Positions 9,441 through 18,955 of a stretch of DNA of 64,000 bases are shown one piece after another (within the stretch, counting starts at the first letter, position 1; each line of letters opens with the position of its first letter). The translations under genes and the position numbers were made by a program. The DNA comes from Bacteroidota bacterium (GTDB lineage: Bacteria; Bacteroidota; Ignavibacteria; Kryptoniales; JAKASW01). Under the pieces are notes generated by a model. That model did no database searches. It had not been told where the DNA came from and saw nothing but the letters and a program-made list of their open reading frames with translations. The DNA lies in assembly GCA_023381615.1 (NCBI GenBank), contig JAMCQL010000034.1, positions 1 to 64,000 on the forward strand. Direction: 5' to 3'.

Positions 9441-11000
9441 ATGAAAGATAAAATATACATTTTCGACACGACACTTCGCGACGGGGAGCAGTCGCCGGGC
9501 TGCAGCATGAACACGAAAGAAAAATTAAAAATGGCTCGGCAGCTCGAAGCGCTCAATGTTGACGTCATCGAAGCCGGTTTCCCCATCGCATCCGAAGGCG
9601 ACTTCGACGCCGTCAAAGAAATTTCGAAGGCAATTACTAATTCCACCATTGCCGCTCTCTCCCGTGCTACGCCGGTAGACATCGACCGCGCGTACGAGGC
9701 GCTGCAATACGCCGCAAAGCCGCGCATTCATACATTCATCGCGACAAGCGATATCCATCTCAAGCACAAATTAAAGAAAACGAGAGAAGAAGTTCTCGAG
9801 CAATCCGTGAATGCCGTCAGATACGCAAAGAAATTGACGCAAGACGTGGAGTTCAGCTGCGAAGACGCAAGCAGGAGCGACGTCGATTACTTGTGCCTTA
9901 TCATAGAGTCGGTGATTGAAGCCGGCGCGACCGTCATAAATCTCCCGGACACGGTAGGTTATTCCATCCCGTCGGAATACGGGAACATGATTAGGACGAT
10001 CCGCGAAAAGGTCAAGAACATCGACAAAGCAATCCTAAGCGTTCACTGCCACAATGATCTCGGCCTGGCCGTCGCAAACTCGGTTGCCGCTGTGTTGAAC
10101 GGCGCGAGACAGGTTGAGTGCACTATCAACGGGATCGGCGAACGCGCTGGCAACGCCTCGCTCGAAGAATTCGCGATGGCTTTGCGGACGCGACAGGACA
10201 TTTTACCGGTTTACAGCGAAGTGAGAACCGAAGAGATATACAAATCAAGCCGGCTGCTTTCGACTTTGACAGGCATGATGGTACAGCGCAACAAAGCGAT
10301 CGTTGGCGCGAACGCGTTCTCGCACGAAGCGGGCATCCATCAGGACGGAATCATAAAAAGCAGGATGACTTATGAGATAATGACGCCTGAGTCTGTCGGA
10401 ATAAAGCATTCTACTTTGGTTCTCGGAAAGCATTCCGGCAGGCATGCTCTGAAGAAAAGATTCGAAGAGCTTGGCTATTCCCTGACTTCAGAAGAGCTCG
10501 AAAATGTTTATACTGAATTCACCCGTCTCGCAGACAAGAAGAAAGAAATTCTCGACGAAGATTTGGTGGCGATACTGAACAACGAAGTTGATCGCGACGA
10601 GTTCAACTACTCACTTGCAAGTCTTCAAGTCATGACTGGAACGGGCGTAAAATCAACTGCAGTGCTGGAATTAACCGACGGTGAGCAAACCTATTGTGAT
10701 TCGGCAACAGGCGATGGCCCTGTCGATGCGGCATACAACGCGCTTGAAAGAATTGTGAAAATGAGCGGTCAGCTTGTCGATTACACAATAACTTCCGTAA
10801 CCTGGGGCGGAGACGCAGTCGGAGAAGTTTTCGTGAAAGTTATTTTTGATAATGTAATCTTCACCGGCCATGCTGCGAGCACCGACATCGTAACAGGAAG
10901 TGTCGAAGCATACTTGCAGGCAGCCAATCGCGCGCTCTCCGCAAAAGCGAAAAAAACATCTTCAGAAGGAGCAGTGAAGAACCAGGTTAATGCACTATAA
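9441..11000 (+). CDS. leuA: 2-isopropylmalate synthase
   Basis: '[44 protein letters not shown]'. Confidence 0.96.
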   Translation: MKDKIYIFDTTLRDGEQSPGCSMNTKEKLKMARQLEALNVDVIEAGFPIASEGDFDAVKEISKAITNSTIAALSRATPVDIDRAYEALQYAAKPRIHTFIATSDIHLKHKLKKTREEVLEQSVNAVRYAKKLTQDVEFSCEDASRSDVDYLCLIIESVIEAGATVINLPDTVGYSIPSEYGNMIRTIREKVKNIDKAILSVHCHNDLGLAVANSVAAVLNGARQVECTINGIGERAGNASLEEFAMALRTRQDILPVYSEVRTEEIYKSSRLLSTLTGMMVQRNKAIVGANAFSHEAGIHQDGIIKSRMTYEIMTPESVGIKHSTLVLGKHSGRHALKKRFEELGYSLTSEELENVYTEFTRLADKKKEILDEDLVAILNNEVDRDEFNYSLASLQVMTGTGVKSTAVLELTDGEQTYCDSATGDGPVDAAYNALERIVKMSGQLVDYTITSVTWGGDAVGEVFVKVIFDNVIFTGHAASTDIVTGSVEAYLQAANRALSAKAKKTSSEGAVKNQVNAL

Positions 11001-11075
11001 ACAAGTGCAGTGTTTGCTATTTTGCAAACCACGAATTTAAGCTTGAACGAATAAAAACAGGAAGAGATTCTAAAA

Positions 11076-12371
11076 ATGGGAATGACAATTACCGAAAAGA
11101 TACTTGCGAGCCATTCCGGCAGAGATAAAGTTGTCCCGGGGGAAAATGTCTGGGTCGACGTCGATGTTCTCATGACGCACGACGTAACCGGTCCCGGCAC
11201 GATTTCAATCTTCAAAAAAGAGTTTGGAGAAAACGCAAAACTGTGGGACAGCGATAAAGTCGTCGTGATTCCGGACCACTATATTTTCACAAACGACCAG
11301 CACGCTCAAAGAAACGTAAACTTTCTTCGCGAGTTCGTTAAAGATCAGCAAATACAAAATTATTACGATGTCGGTTCTTCGCGTTATAAGGGCGTCTGCC
11401 ATGTCGCTCTTCCCGAAGAAGGTTTTACGCGCCCGGGCGAAGTATTATTCGGCACCGACTCTCACACCTGCACCGCCGGCGCATTCGGAGAATTTGCCAC
11501 AGGGATCGGCAACACCGACGGCGCATTTATCATGGGCACAGGAAAACTGTGGGTGAAAGTCCCATCCACCATGCGTTTTGTCTTCGAAGGCGAGATGCCG
11601 GAATATCTGATGGCAAAAGATCTAATCCTGCAAATCATCGGCGACATTGGCGTTGACGGCGCTTCGTACCAAACGATGGAATTTGCAGGCGACGCCGTTT
11701 ACAGTTTGAACATCGAAGAACGAATGACACTTTGCAACATGGTTATAGAAGCCGGCGGAAAGAACGGAGTGATCGCACCGGATAAAAAGACTATCGACTA
11801 TGTGAGGGCAAGAACCAACAGGACTTTCACATCAATTCAAAACGACGAAGATGCACAATTCGCATTTGAAAAAATATATGATGTAAGCAAATTGCTTCCA
11901 CTCGTGGCAAAGCCTCATTCTCCAGAAAATGTCGAGCCCGCGCAAAATTTATCCGACGTGAAAGTTGACAGAGTCTACATCGGATCATGCACAGGCGGCA
12001 AGCTGACGGATTTCGCTGCTGCGGCAAAAATACTTTACGGGAAAAAAGTTGCGGTAGATACTTTTGTTGTCCCTGCGACCTCCGACATAACAAAAAGCCT
12101 GTTTGAGACGAAAATTGATGGGAAATCGCTTCATTCAATTTTTCAGGAAGCCGGGTGCAGAATCGGAAATCCAAGCTGCGGAGCCTGCTTAGGCGGACCG
12201 GATGACACTTTCGGCCGTCTCAATGGAGAAGAAGTTTGCGTCTCGACAACGAATCGCAATTTCCCGGGAAGAATGGGTTCGAAGAAAGCGCAAGTCTATC
12301 TGGCTTCTCCCCTCACAGCCGCATCCACCGCTGTTACCGGAAAAATTACTGATCCAAGAAAGTTCCTATAA
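11076..12371 (+). CDS. leuC: 3-isopropylmalate dehydratase large subunit
   Basis: 'GMTITEKILASHSGRDKVVPGE...FGTDSHTCTAGAFGEFATGIGNTD...NPSCGACLGG'. Confidence 0.95.
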   Translation: MGMTITEKILASHSGRDKVVPGENVWVDVDVLMTHDVTGPGTISIFKKEFGENAKLWDSDKVVVIPDHYIFTNDQHAQRNVNFLREFVKDQQIQNYYDVGSSRYKGVCHVALPEEGFTRPGEVLFGTDSHTCTAGAFGEFATGIGNTDGAFIMGTGKLWVKVPSTMRFVFEGEMPEYLMAKDLILQIIGDIGVDGASYQTMEFAGDAVYSLNIEERMTLCNMVIEAGGKNGVIAPDKKTIDYVRARTNRTFTSIQNDEDAQFAFEKIYDVSKLLPLVAKPHSPENVEPAQNLSDVKVDRVYIGSCTGGKLTDFAAAAKILYGKKVAVDTFVVPATSDITKSLFETKIDGKSLHSIFQEAGCRIGNPSCGACLGGPDDTFGRLNGEEVCVSTTNRNFPGRMGSKKAQVYLASPLTAASTAVTGKITDPRKFL

Positions 12372-12407
12372 TCAAAGCAGGCATTCATTTTGGGAGAACA
12401 ATAGAAA

Positions 12408-13010
12408 ATGCAAGAGAATAAAATTATTGGAAGAGTATATGTGGTCGGTGATAATGTCGACACCGACCAGATTATTCCCGCAAAACATCTTGTCTACGAC
12501 ACACACTCACCGGAAGAAAGAAAACTGTTTGGCAAATATGCGATGAGCGGAGTGCCGGAAGAAAAATCGGGATTGCCTAACGGCGGAATAAAATTTGTGA
12601 AGGAAGGAGAACACAAATCTGAATTTACAATTATCGTCGCCGACAAGAATTTCGGCTGCGGCTCATCGAGAGAACACGCGCCGCTCGCCTTGCAAGTTGC
12701 AGGAGTAACTGCTGTTGTAGCGCAATCTTACGCCAGAATATTTTACAGAAACTCGGTCGACGGTGGATTTCTTATGCCGCTTGAGTCAGTCGAAAATATA
12801 CACGGATTTTTCGCAACCGGAGACGAAGTCAAAATAGATTTGGTCGCAAACACCATTATAAATCCTTCAGCGGGAAAATCCTTTGCGCTGCGCCCGATTG
12901 GCGATGCAGCGGAGATAATAAATGCCGGCGGGTTATTTGCCTACGCGCGGCAAATAGGCATGATAAAAACGTCCGAAGGATCCTTTGGAGAAGCGAAGTC
13001 AAATGTTTAA
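12408..13010 (+). CDS. leuD: 3-isopropylmalate dehydratase small subunit
   Basis: 'GRVYVVGDNVDTDQIIPAKHL...FGCGSSREHAPLAL'. Confidence 0.95.
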   Translation: MQENKIIGRVYVVGDNVDTDQIIPAKHLVYDTHSPEERKLFGKYAMSGVPEEKSGLPNGGIKFVKEGEHKSEFTIIVADKNFGCGSSREHAPLALQVAGVTAVVAQSYARIFYRNSVDGGFLMPLESVENIHGFFATGDEVKIDLVANTIINPSAGKSFALRPIGDAAEIINAGGLFAYARQIGMIKTSEGSFGEAKSNV

Positions 13011-14160
13011 AATTGCAGTTATACCCGGAGACGGCATCGGCACTGAAGTTACCTCACAGGCAATTCGGATACTCAAGAAAGCTTCACGGATCTTAAACGA
13101 GCAATTTGAATTTGTGGAACTGAAGGCTGGCGGAATTGCGGTTGATACTTTTAGCAAACCGCTGCCCGATGAAACTCTAAAGGCTGCTCTTTCGAGCGAC
13201 GCTGTTTTACTTGGAGCGGTCGGCGGCCCGAAATGGGATTCGCTTCCCTACGAATTAAAACCTGAACAAGCTCTCCTCGGTCTCCGGAAATCTCTCGAAC
13301 TTTATGCGAACATTCGTCCGGTAATAATGTTCGATGCCCTCACTGAATCGTCCTCGCTGAAAGTCGATGTCGTGAGAGGAATTGATATTGTTGTCGTGCG
13401 CGAATTGACAGGCGGAATTTATTTCGGCAAACCGGCCGGAATCCGCCACTTGGCGGACGGAACGCGCCGCGGTGTTAACACGATGACTTATACTGAACCT
13501 GAGATCGAACGCATAGCGCACACCGCCTTCAAGCTTGCGAAAACGAGAAAGAAGTCGTCGCGAAGTCCCGCTGAACGGGATGGCGCAAAAGGCGCTCACG
13601 AGATCCCGTCCAAAGGATCCTTCGGATTCGCGGGAAAAGTCACTTCGGTCGACAAGGCAAATATCCTGCACACCTCCATGCTCTGGCGTGAAGTGGTTAA
13701 CGAAGTCCACAAATCCCATTACAACGACATCCAGCTCGACCATATGTACGTCGACAACGCCGCGATGCAGCTTGTCAGAAATCCAAAACAGTTCGATGTT
13801 ATACTCACAGAAAACATGTTCGGCGACATTCTAAGCGATGAAGCATCAATGCTCACTGGTTCGATCGGGATGCTCCCATCCGCAAGCCTTGGCGAGAAGC
13901 ATGCGCTTTACGAACCGGTTCACGGAAGTGCGCCCGACATAGCGGGAAAGGGGTTGGCTAATCCCATAGCGAGCATACTTTCAGCGGCGATGCTTTTGGA
14001 GTATTCCATCAAACAAAAAGAACTCGCAAAAAAGATTTTCCGCGCAGTCAAGTGTGTACTAAACGAAGGCTACAGAACAAGTGACATCGCGTATGATGGT
14101 TGCACCGCTGTTCCAACTGAGAAGATGGGACAGTTGATTGAACAAGCTTTCACCATGTGA
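13003..14160 (+). CDS. leuB: 3-isopropylmalate dehydrogenase with an apparent in-frame insert (about 13555-13632)
   Basis: 'KIAVIPGDGIGTEV...LLGAVGGPKWD...VRELTGGIYFG...GKVTSVDKANIL'; start ATG 13003 overlaps leuD end. Confidence 0.95.
   Translation: MFKIAVIPGDGIGTEVTSQAIRILKKASRILNEQFEFVELKAGGIAVDTFSKPLPDETLKAALSSDAVLLGAVGGPKWDSLPYELKPEQALLGLRKSLELYANIRPVIMFDALTESSSLKVDVVRGIDIVVVRELTGGIYFGKPAGIRHLADGTRRGVNTMTYTEPEIERIAHTAFKLAKTRKKSSRSPAERDGAKGAHEIPSKGSFGFAGKVTSVDKANILHTSMLWREVVNEVHKSHYNDIQLDHMYVDNAAMQLVRNPKQFDVILTENMFGDILSDEASMLTGSIGMLPSASLGEKHALYEPVHGSAPDIAGKGLANPIASILSAAMLLEYSIKQKELAKKIFRAVKCVLNEGYRTSDIAYDGCTAVPTEKMGQLIEQAFTM
13555..13632. repeat. Palindromic insert in leuB coding sequence
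   Basis: CGCGAAgtcccg...cggattCGCG ends, TCCCG-ctgaa-CGGGA hairpin, TCCAAAGGATCCTTCGGA near-palindrome; encodes about 26 extra residues between AFKLAKTRKK and GKVTSVDKAN. Confidence 0.7.
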
Positions 14161-14196
14161 AATTTGCAGTATGCTTTGACAAATCTGCAACCTTGG

Positions 14197-14419
14197 CAAG
14201 TTTACCCATTTAGACTCTGAACGAGAGAATCTTGTAGAAATCAACATCGGATCTAAGTCACGTTGAGAGATGAGTCTACTAAGATTACCACGAATCAACC
14301 TCCCCTTAGTCCCCTCCTTGACAAGGAGGGGATATAGTCTACGACCCTACGAGCCGTAGACTCGTAGAGGGGTGGTGAGGGCAAAATTCTTAAACCTTTT
14401 CGCGTTTTGGGTAAACTCG
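14197..14419. repeat. MITE-like repeat, copy 2
   Basis: 14199-14421 identical to 3-225; TIR 14197-14208 (one mismatch) and 14408-14419; GCAACCTTGGCAAG present on both sides (14187-14200 and 14424-14437). Confidence 0.8.
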
Positions 14420-14457
14420 TGCAGCAACCTTGGCAAGGCTGCCGCATTAGATGGAAG

Positions 14458-15615
14458 TCAGTAGTGAATAGTAGAGGCTTCTCTTAGCCTCTGAGCCTTC
14501 ACGGAATCGGTAGCGGCTTCCCTCATCTTTTGGAATCGCATGTAAACTTTGTACCTGAAGAGCGGTATCCGATAGTCGTCATTTGAGAGCAATTCGGCGT
14601 GGGAAAACTCACGCAATGCACCTTGCAGATCGCCCTGGCAGCCTAAAGCATAACCGAGATAACAATGAGCCATTGCTTTTGTCGAATCCTGACTTACTGC
14701 CTTTTGGAGCAGCTCAATTGCCTCAGCAGTATTTCCCTGTTTTGTCAAGAGGAGTCCCTTGAGGCTCAGAGCATCTGCGGACTTCGGTTCTAACTTAAGC
14801 GCCCGTTCAAGTGCTTTGGCTGCCTCAGTTAGATTATCTTCGCTCAAATGTATCTCCGCGAGAAGCAGAAGTGGATTTGCAAACAGAGAATCGATGCTGT
14901 TTGCTCTTGCTACATACCTGCTTGCCGCCTCGACCCGCCCCTTCTTAAACTCCAACCGAGCCATATTATATATGCGCAGTGCTTCCTTATTTGGCTCATG
15001 CCCCTTCTGCACATGCACAACCTTTGGCGTTTTCACCCCGATCTTTTCTAACACGAAATCATAAAGCTGATCCCGGCCCACGATTGGGTATCCCGAAAGC
15101 TTGTAAAGAATTCTTAAACTTCTGTCGACTACAAAAGTCGTCGGAACCGCTATAACTCCGTACAAGCGAAATGTTTGAAGCTCGTGGTCAATCAAGTTCG
15201 GGAAAGTAACTTGCTTGCGCTGCAGTGTGTCAACAATCTTCTGGCGAATTGAATCCGTTATTACTTGCTGTTCAACGCATACCCCAATTATCTCCAAACC
15301 GTTGTTCTTGTACTTACCGTACAACTGCTGCAAGTCGTCGAGCATCTTAATAGAATCAGTTCCCCAAGTTGCCCAGAAAACAATGACCGTAAGTTTGTTA
15401 CCTAACATATCCTGCATGGAATGCTCTTTACCATCGATGCCTTTCAGTGTGAAGGGCGCCGCCAGAGAATCTGTCACGCTTTGGCCGACACAATTTGCGG
15501 AAACCAGCTGCACCATTAAGGAAAGAACGATACAAATGACGATATCTTTTTTACAGTTCAGCAAACTCACTAATGGCGGACATAGCGCTGCGAATGATCT
15601 ATTGCGTTTGTTCAT
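14458..15615 (-). CDS. TlpA/thioredoxin-like (active-site Cys pair missing) plus TPR protein
   Basis: 'GNKLTVIVFWATWGTDSIKMLDDLQQLYGKYKNNGLEIIGV...'; TPR-like 'ALSLKGLLLTKQGNTAEAIELLQKAVSQDSTKA'. Confidence 0.8.
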   Translation of the reverse strand: MNKRNRSFAALCPPLVSLLNCKKDIVICIVLSLMVQLVSANCVGQSVTDSLAAPFTLKGIDGKEHSMQDMLGNKLTVIVFWATWGTDSIKMLDDLQQLYGKYKNNGLEIIGVCVEQQVITDSIRQKIVDTLQRKQVTFPNLIDHELQTFRLYGVIAVPTTFVVDRSLRILYKLSGYPIVGRDQLYDFVLEKIGVKTPKVVHVQKGHEPNKEALRIYNMARLEFKKGRVEAASRYVARANSIDSLFANPLLLLAEIHLSEDNLTEAAKALERALKLEPKSADALSLKGLLLTKQGNTAEAIELLQKAVSQDSTKAMAHCYLGYALGCQGDLQGALREFSHAELLSNDDYRIPLFRYKVYMRFQKMREAATDSVKAQRLREASTIHY

Positions 15616-15616
15616 T

Positions 15617-16954
15617 TCACTTTTTTACCGGAGCAGATAGCGTTCGGCTGTATTGTTTCGGAGAATGGCAGCCTGGTGCACATCTTCCACCATCCGAGGT
15701 TTTTTCAAAGTGAATCGGAAGCGTCCATTTCCCAAACGGGACAGCCTCACGAATGTGCTTTGGTTCCTGGCTGGCGTGAGTTTCGTGACACGCACGACAC
15801 GTTCTGCCCTTGGTTCGATTCACATGGAGATAGTGCAGGTTACGATCACCGTCCCGGAATCCTGTCAAAGTTGTGGTTTTCGCATCTAACACAAGCGTAG
15901 GTTGGTGGCAGCTAAAGCAAAGATCATATTGATATTGTGAAAAAGAGGCATAAAACTCTTTAGGATAATACTTCTTCAGTATTCGAAAATTATCTGAGCC
16001 GTGCGGATCATGGCACCCTGAACAGTCTCGCTCGCGAATCGGTCCATGCCAATCTTTGTTTTGTGCTAACCAATCTTTCATGTTTATCAAGGTACTTCCA
16101 TCTGTGGCGGTGACCGGCTTGTCATGGCAGCTCAAACAAAGAGTCATCGGTTCATCTTTAAGCTGCTTAGGATATTGAGCTTCGTGTGGTGAATGACAAT
16201 TTAGACATTTGTTGTCAATGCCCATTGCTCCGTGTTTTACGGTTACTTTGGCAATATGGGTTTCAACATCTTTATGGCAACTGTAACATAAGTCCGGGAC
16301 ATCTTTGGGCAGCATATACTTTGAATCATTACTATGAGGGCTATGGCATTTTATGCAGAGTTCAGATGCCGGCTTGTGAACATACTTTGCTTGCGCAAAA
16401 GAGTCCTTAATGTCGGTATGACACTCAAAGCAAAGGGCATTCCCTTGCAGCAGCAATAGTTTCGTGTTGTCGCTCGAATGCGGTGAATGGCAGACTGTAC
16501 AGTCACCTTCGGCAGCGGGTCCATGTTTAAATTTTTTGCTCATTATGTCCCGATTATGGCAGCTAAAGCACAGCTCAGCAACCGGCTCTTTCTTTAATTG
16601 GTATCTGAAATCCGATTGATGTGGATCGTGGCACACCGTACACTGACCCTTCGTCACCGGGGAATGTACCACAGCCTTGTTGTTCATGGGGTCATGGCAA
16701 TTGTAACAAAGCTGATCGATTTTTTTTATTTGTTTAAACTTATGTGTCTCATTTGGCAGAAGTTCGTGGCATGAGATACAATCTTTTACGGCAATTGGCC
16801 CGTGAACAAATTTTGCCTTTCCGAACTTCTCATGACATCCGGTGGACACACAAGAAGGGGCAGCCTTATCTTGTGCATATAAAATGGTGCTTGTGCTAAA
16901 CAAATAAATCATTATGAAGAGAATGCAAAAAAGTATTTCTGTTTTTTTCATCAT
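15617..16954 (-). CDS. Multiheme cytochrome c (13 CXXCH plus CX4CH and CX3CH; paired-CXXCH type)
   Basis: Repeated 'C..CHDPH/C..CHSPH' motifs; signal peptide. Confidence 0.92.
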   Translation of the reverse strand: MMKKTEILFCILFIMIYLFSTSTILYAQDKAAPSCVSTGCHEKFGKAKFVHGPIAVKDCISCHELLPNETHKFKQIKKIDQLCYNCHDPMNNKAVVHSPVTKGQCTVCHDPHQSDFRYQLKKEPVAELCFSCHNRDIMSKKFKHGPAAEGDCTVCHSPHSSDNTKLLLLQGNALCFECHTDIKDSFAQAKYVHKPASELCIKCHSPHSNDSKYMLPKDVPDLCYSCHKDVETHIAKVTVKHGAMGIDNKCLNCHSPHEAQYPKQLKDEPMTLCLSCHDKPVTATDGSTLINMKDWLAQNKDWHGPIRERDCSGCHDPHGSDNFRILKKYYPKEFYASFSQYQYDLCFSCHQPTLVLDAKTTTLTGFRDGDRNLHYLHVNRTKGRTCRACHETHASQEPKHIREAVPFGKWTLPIHFEKTSDGGRCAPGCHSPKQYSRTLSAPVKK

Positions 16955-17019
16955 AATTTCCTTTCAATGGACTTCATAAAGGACTGAGTAACGTAACAAA
17001 AAATTGCATTATGTCGCGC

Positions 17020-18951
17020 TTATGGGTCATATGTATTAAACTGCGTCCAATGGCAGACTCCGCTCATCGAACAATTGCTTTCGGAATAGTTAAAAGGCCC
17101 GCTGGCTTTGCGAAATCCAGTGATCACTAACTTGTTATACGTGCCGGTGCCATTGTAGTTGTACGGATACGGATCAGATGCATATCCTATGAGCCTTGAG
17201 CGTTTAGAACCGTGCGGAACAACCACATGGCAAGTAATACACTTCACCGACGAACTTTGATGGGGTCCTCTAGAATGTACTCTATTTTGCCAAGTTCCGC
17301 CGCTGTACATGGGGTGACAATTGACGCAGAACAAATCGTTTTGCCAATTGTTCTGGTTGTTCTTGACATCATAAAGCGACCATAAGGCACCGCTCGCATT
17401 GGTGGGCCAATATTTTGCAGTTCCGGTGAGCATGTACTTATAATTTGAACCATGCGGGCCCTGCGGTACTGTTGAGGACGTAGGCTGATCGTTACCATGA
17501 CAGTCGCTGCAGTACATTGTCTGATTGCCGACATTATTCCACGTGGAGGTCATTTGGCTCGTGGTAAGCGTCTTTGGAGCGTATGATCCCGTCTGGTTAT
17601 TCGATCCTACTTCCACCGGATGCGCGGAATAGTTGTTTACGTTATACTCCATTGCTTGATCAGTAATGTTTGTACCTGACGGACCAATAATTGTAGTAAC
17701 GCCTGTCGGCGCTGAGCCAACTCCGTAGTATGAATGGCATTTGAAACATATCTGATATTCTTTAACTGCCGGATCATTCCGTGTGAAACTTGTCGGCTGC
17801 AGCCACTTTGCAGTGGAAGACGGTTCTAAACCCCATACACCCGATAAAACACTTGAAACGGCATCCGATTGTGTTGTATGAAGTCCGCTTTTTGCTGCAT
17901 GGGGATTATGACAGTCGGAGCACTCGGCATGGCGATTGGGCGGGCTTACATCCGCAGAATTTTCAGTGGAAGTATTCGTAATCGGTGACGCATTCACTGG
18001 ATTGTGCTTTCCACTAATATCGTAAGTCGGATGGCGGTACATTTTTGAAAACGGTCCACCGCTTACATTTGATACGTTCTTTTCAGTTATTCCACCGTTG
18101 GTCTTTCCTTTGTGACATGGGTCGCATACTCCTTCCTCCGTACTCTTCAATAATCGAGCAGCGCCCGGCGCGGAATGCGGCTTGTGGCAGCTTTCGCACC
18201 CATTATTCGCAACAGTCGAATAGCCCGTATGGCTCAAGCCGGTCGGCATTGTTTTTGGTGAAGATTGGTGAATCGACGGATTGGTTGACCAGTATGCGTT
18301 CTTGTGACACATCAAGCAAAGTGCAGAGCCGGCATTGTTCATTTTCAGAAACTTCTTCGTCGTTGGATCTATATCCTCTTTGTGAGGATCATGACATGTG
18401 GTGCATCTGATGTCGTCTGTAGTCACCTTTGCGTGAACGTTATGGCAGCCCGAGCAATTGAACTGATTCTGTTTGGCATGATCAAAAACTATAGCAATTG
18501 GATGATCATTAGACAGGTTTGCGCCGGTGCTTCCACCGATGTTGCTGGAGGCACTTGCAGACAACGACTGATCCGGGTCAAGCAATGACCCTCCACTTAC
18601 AGGGATCGTTCCTGTACCTACCGCTCCTATTGCAATTGTACCATCATGACATGAAAGACAAAGTTTTGATGAAGAGTTAGGATACTGAGTCTGGAACGTA
18701 GAGAGCATAGTGCTGCTTGCGTACTGGCTGTACGACACAGATGACATGGTGTGATCCCAAAGTGGAACCGACGGCGAAGCATGATGAGGAATGTGACAGA
18801 ATTTGCATACTTCTTGTTCGGTTGTTGACTTTATCGTTCCAGGTCCGCTAACAGAAAGATTGTGTTTCGAAAGAAGGATCTGTGCATTACCCGACAAGGC
18901 ATGCGTCATAAGGCCGAGAATAATTAAGCAATATTTGACATAACTTCTCAT
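17020..18951 (-). CDS. Multiheme cytochrome c (12 CXXCH plus one CX5CH)
   Basis: Counted CXXCH motifs; signal peptide; paired CXXCH organisation. Confidence 0.92.
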   Translation of the reverse strand: MRSYVKYCLIILGLMTHALSGNAQILLSKHNLSVSGPGTIKSTTEQEVCKFCHIPHHASPSVPLWDHTMSSVSYSQYASSTMLSTFQTQYPNSSSKLCLSCHDGTIAIGAVGTGTIPVSGGSLLDPDQSLSASASSNIGGSTGANLSNDHPIAIVFDHAKQNQFNCSGCHNVHAKVTTDDIRCTTCHDPHKEDIDPTTKKFLKMNNAGSALCLMCHKNAYWSTNPSIHQSSPKTMPTGLSHTGYSTVANNGCESCHKPHSAPGAARLLKSTEEGVCDPCHKGKTNGGITEKNVSNVSGGPFSKMYRHPTYDISGKHNPVNASPITNTSTENSADVSPPNRHAECSDCHNPHAAKSGLHTTQSDAVSSVLSGVWGLEPSSTAKWLQPTSFTRNDPAVKEYQICFKCHSYYGVGSAPTGVTTIIGPSGTNITDQAMEYNVNNYSAHPVEVGSNNQTGSYAPKTLTTSQMTSTWNNVGNQTMYCSDCHGNDQPTSSTVPQGPHGSNYKYMLTGTAKYWPTNASGALWSLYDVKNNQNNWQNDLFCVNCHPMYSGGTWQNRVHSRGPHQSSSVKCITCHVVVPHGSKRSRLIGYASDPYPYNYNGTGTYNKLVITGFRKASGPFNYSESNCSMSGVCHWTQFNTYDP

Positions 18952-18955
18952 GCTG

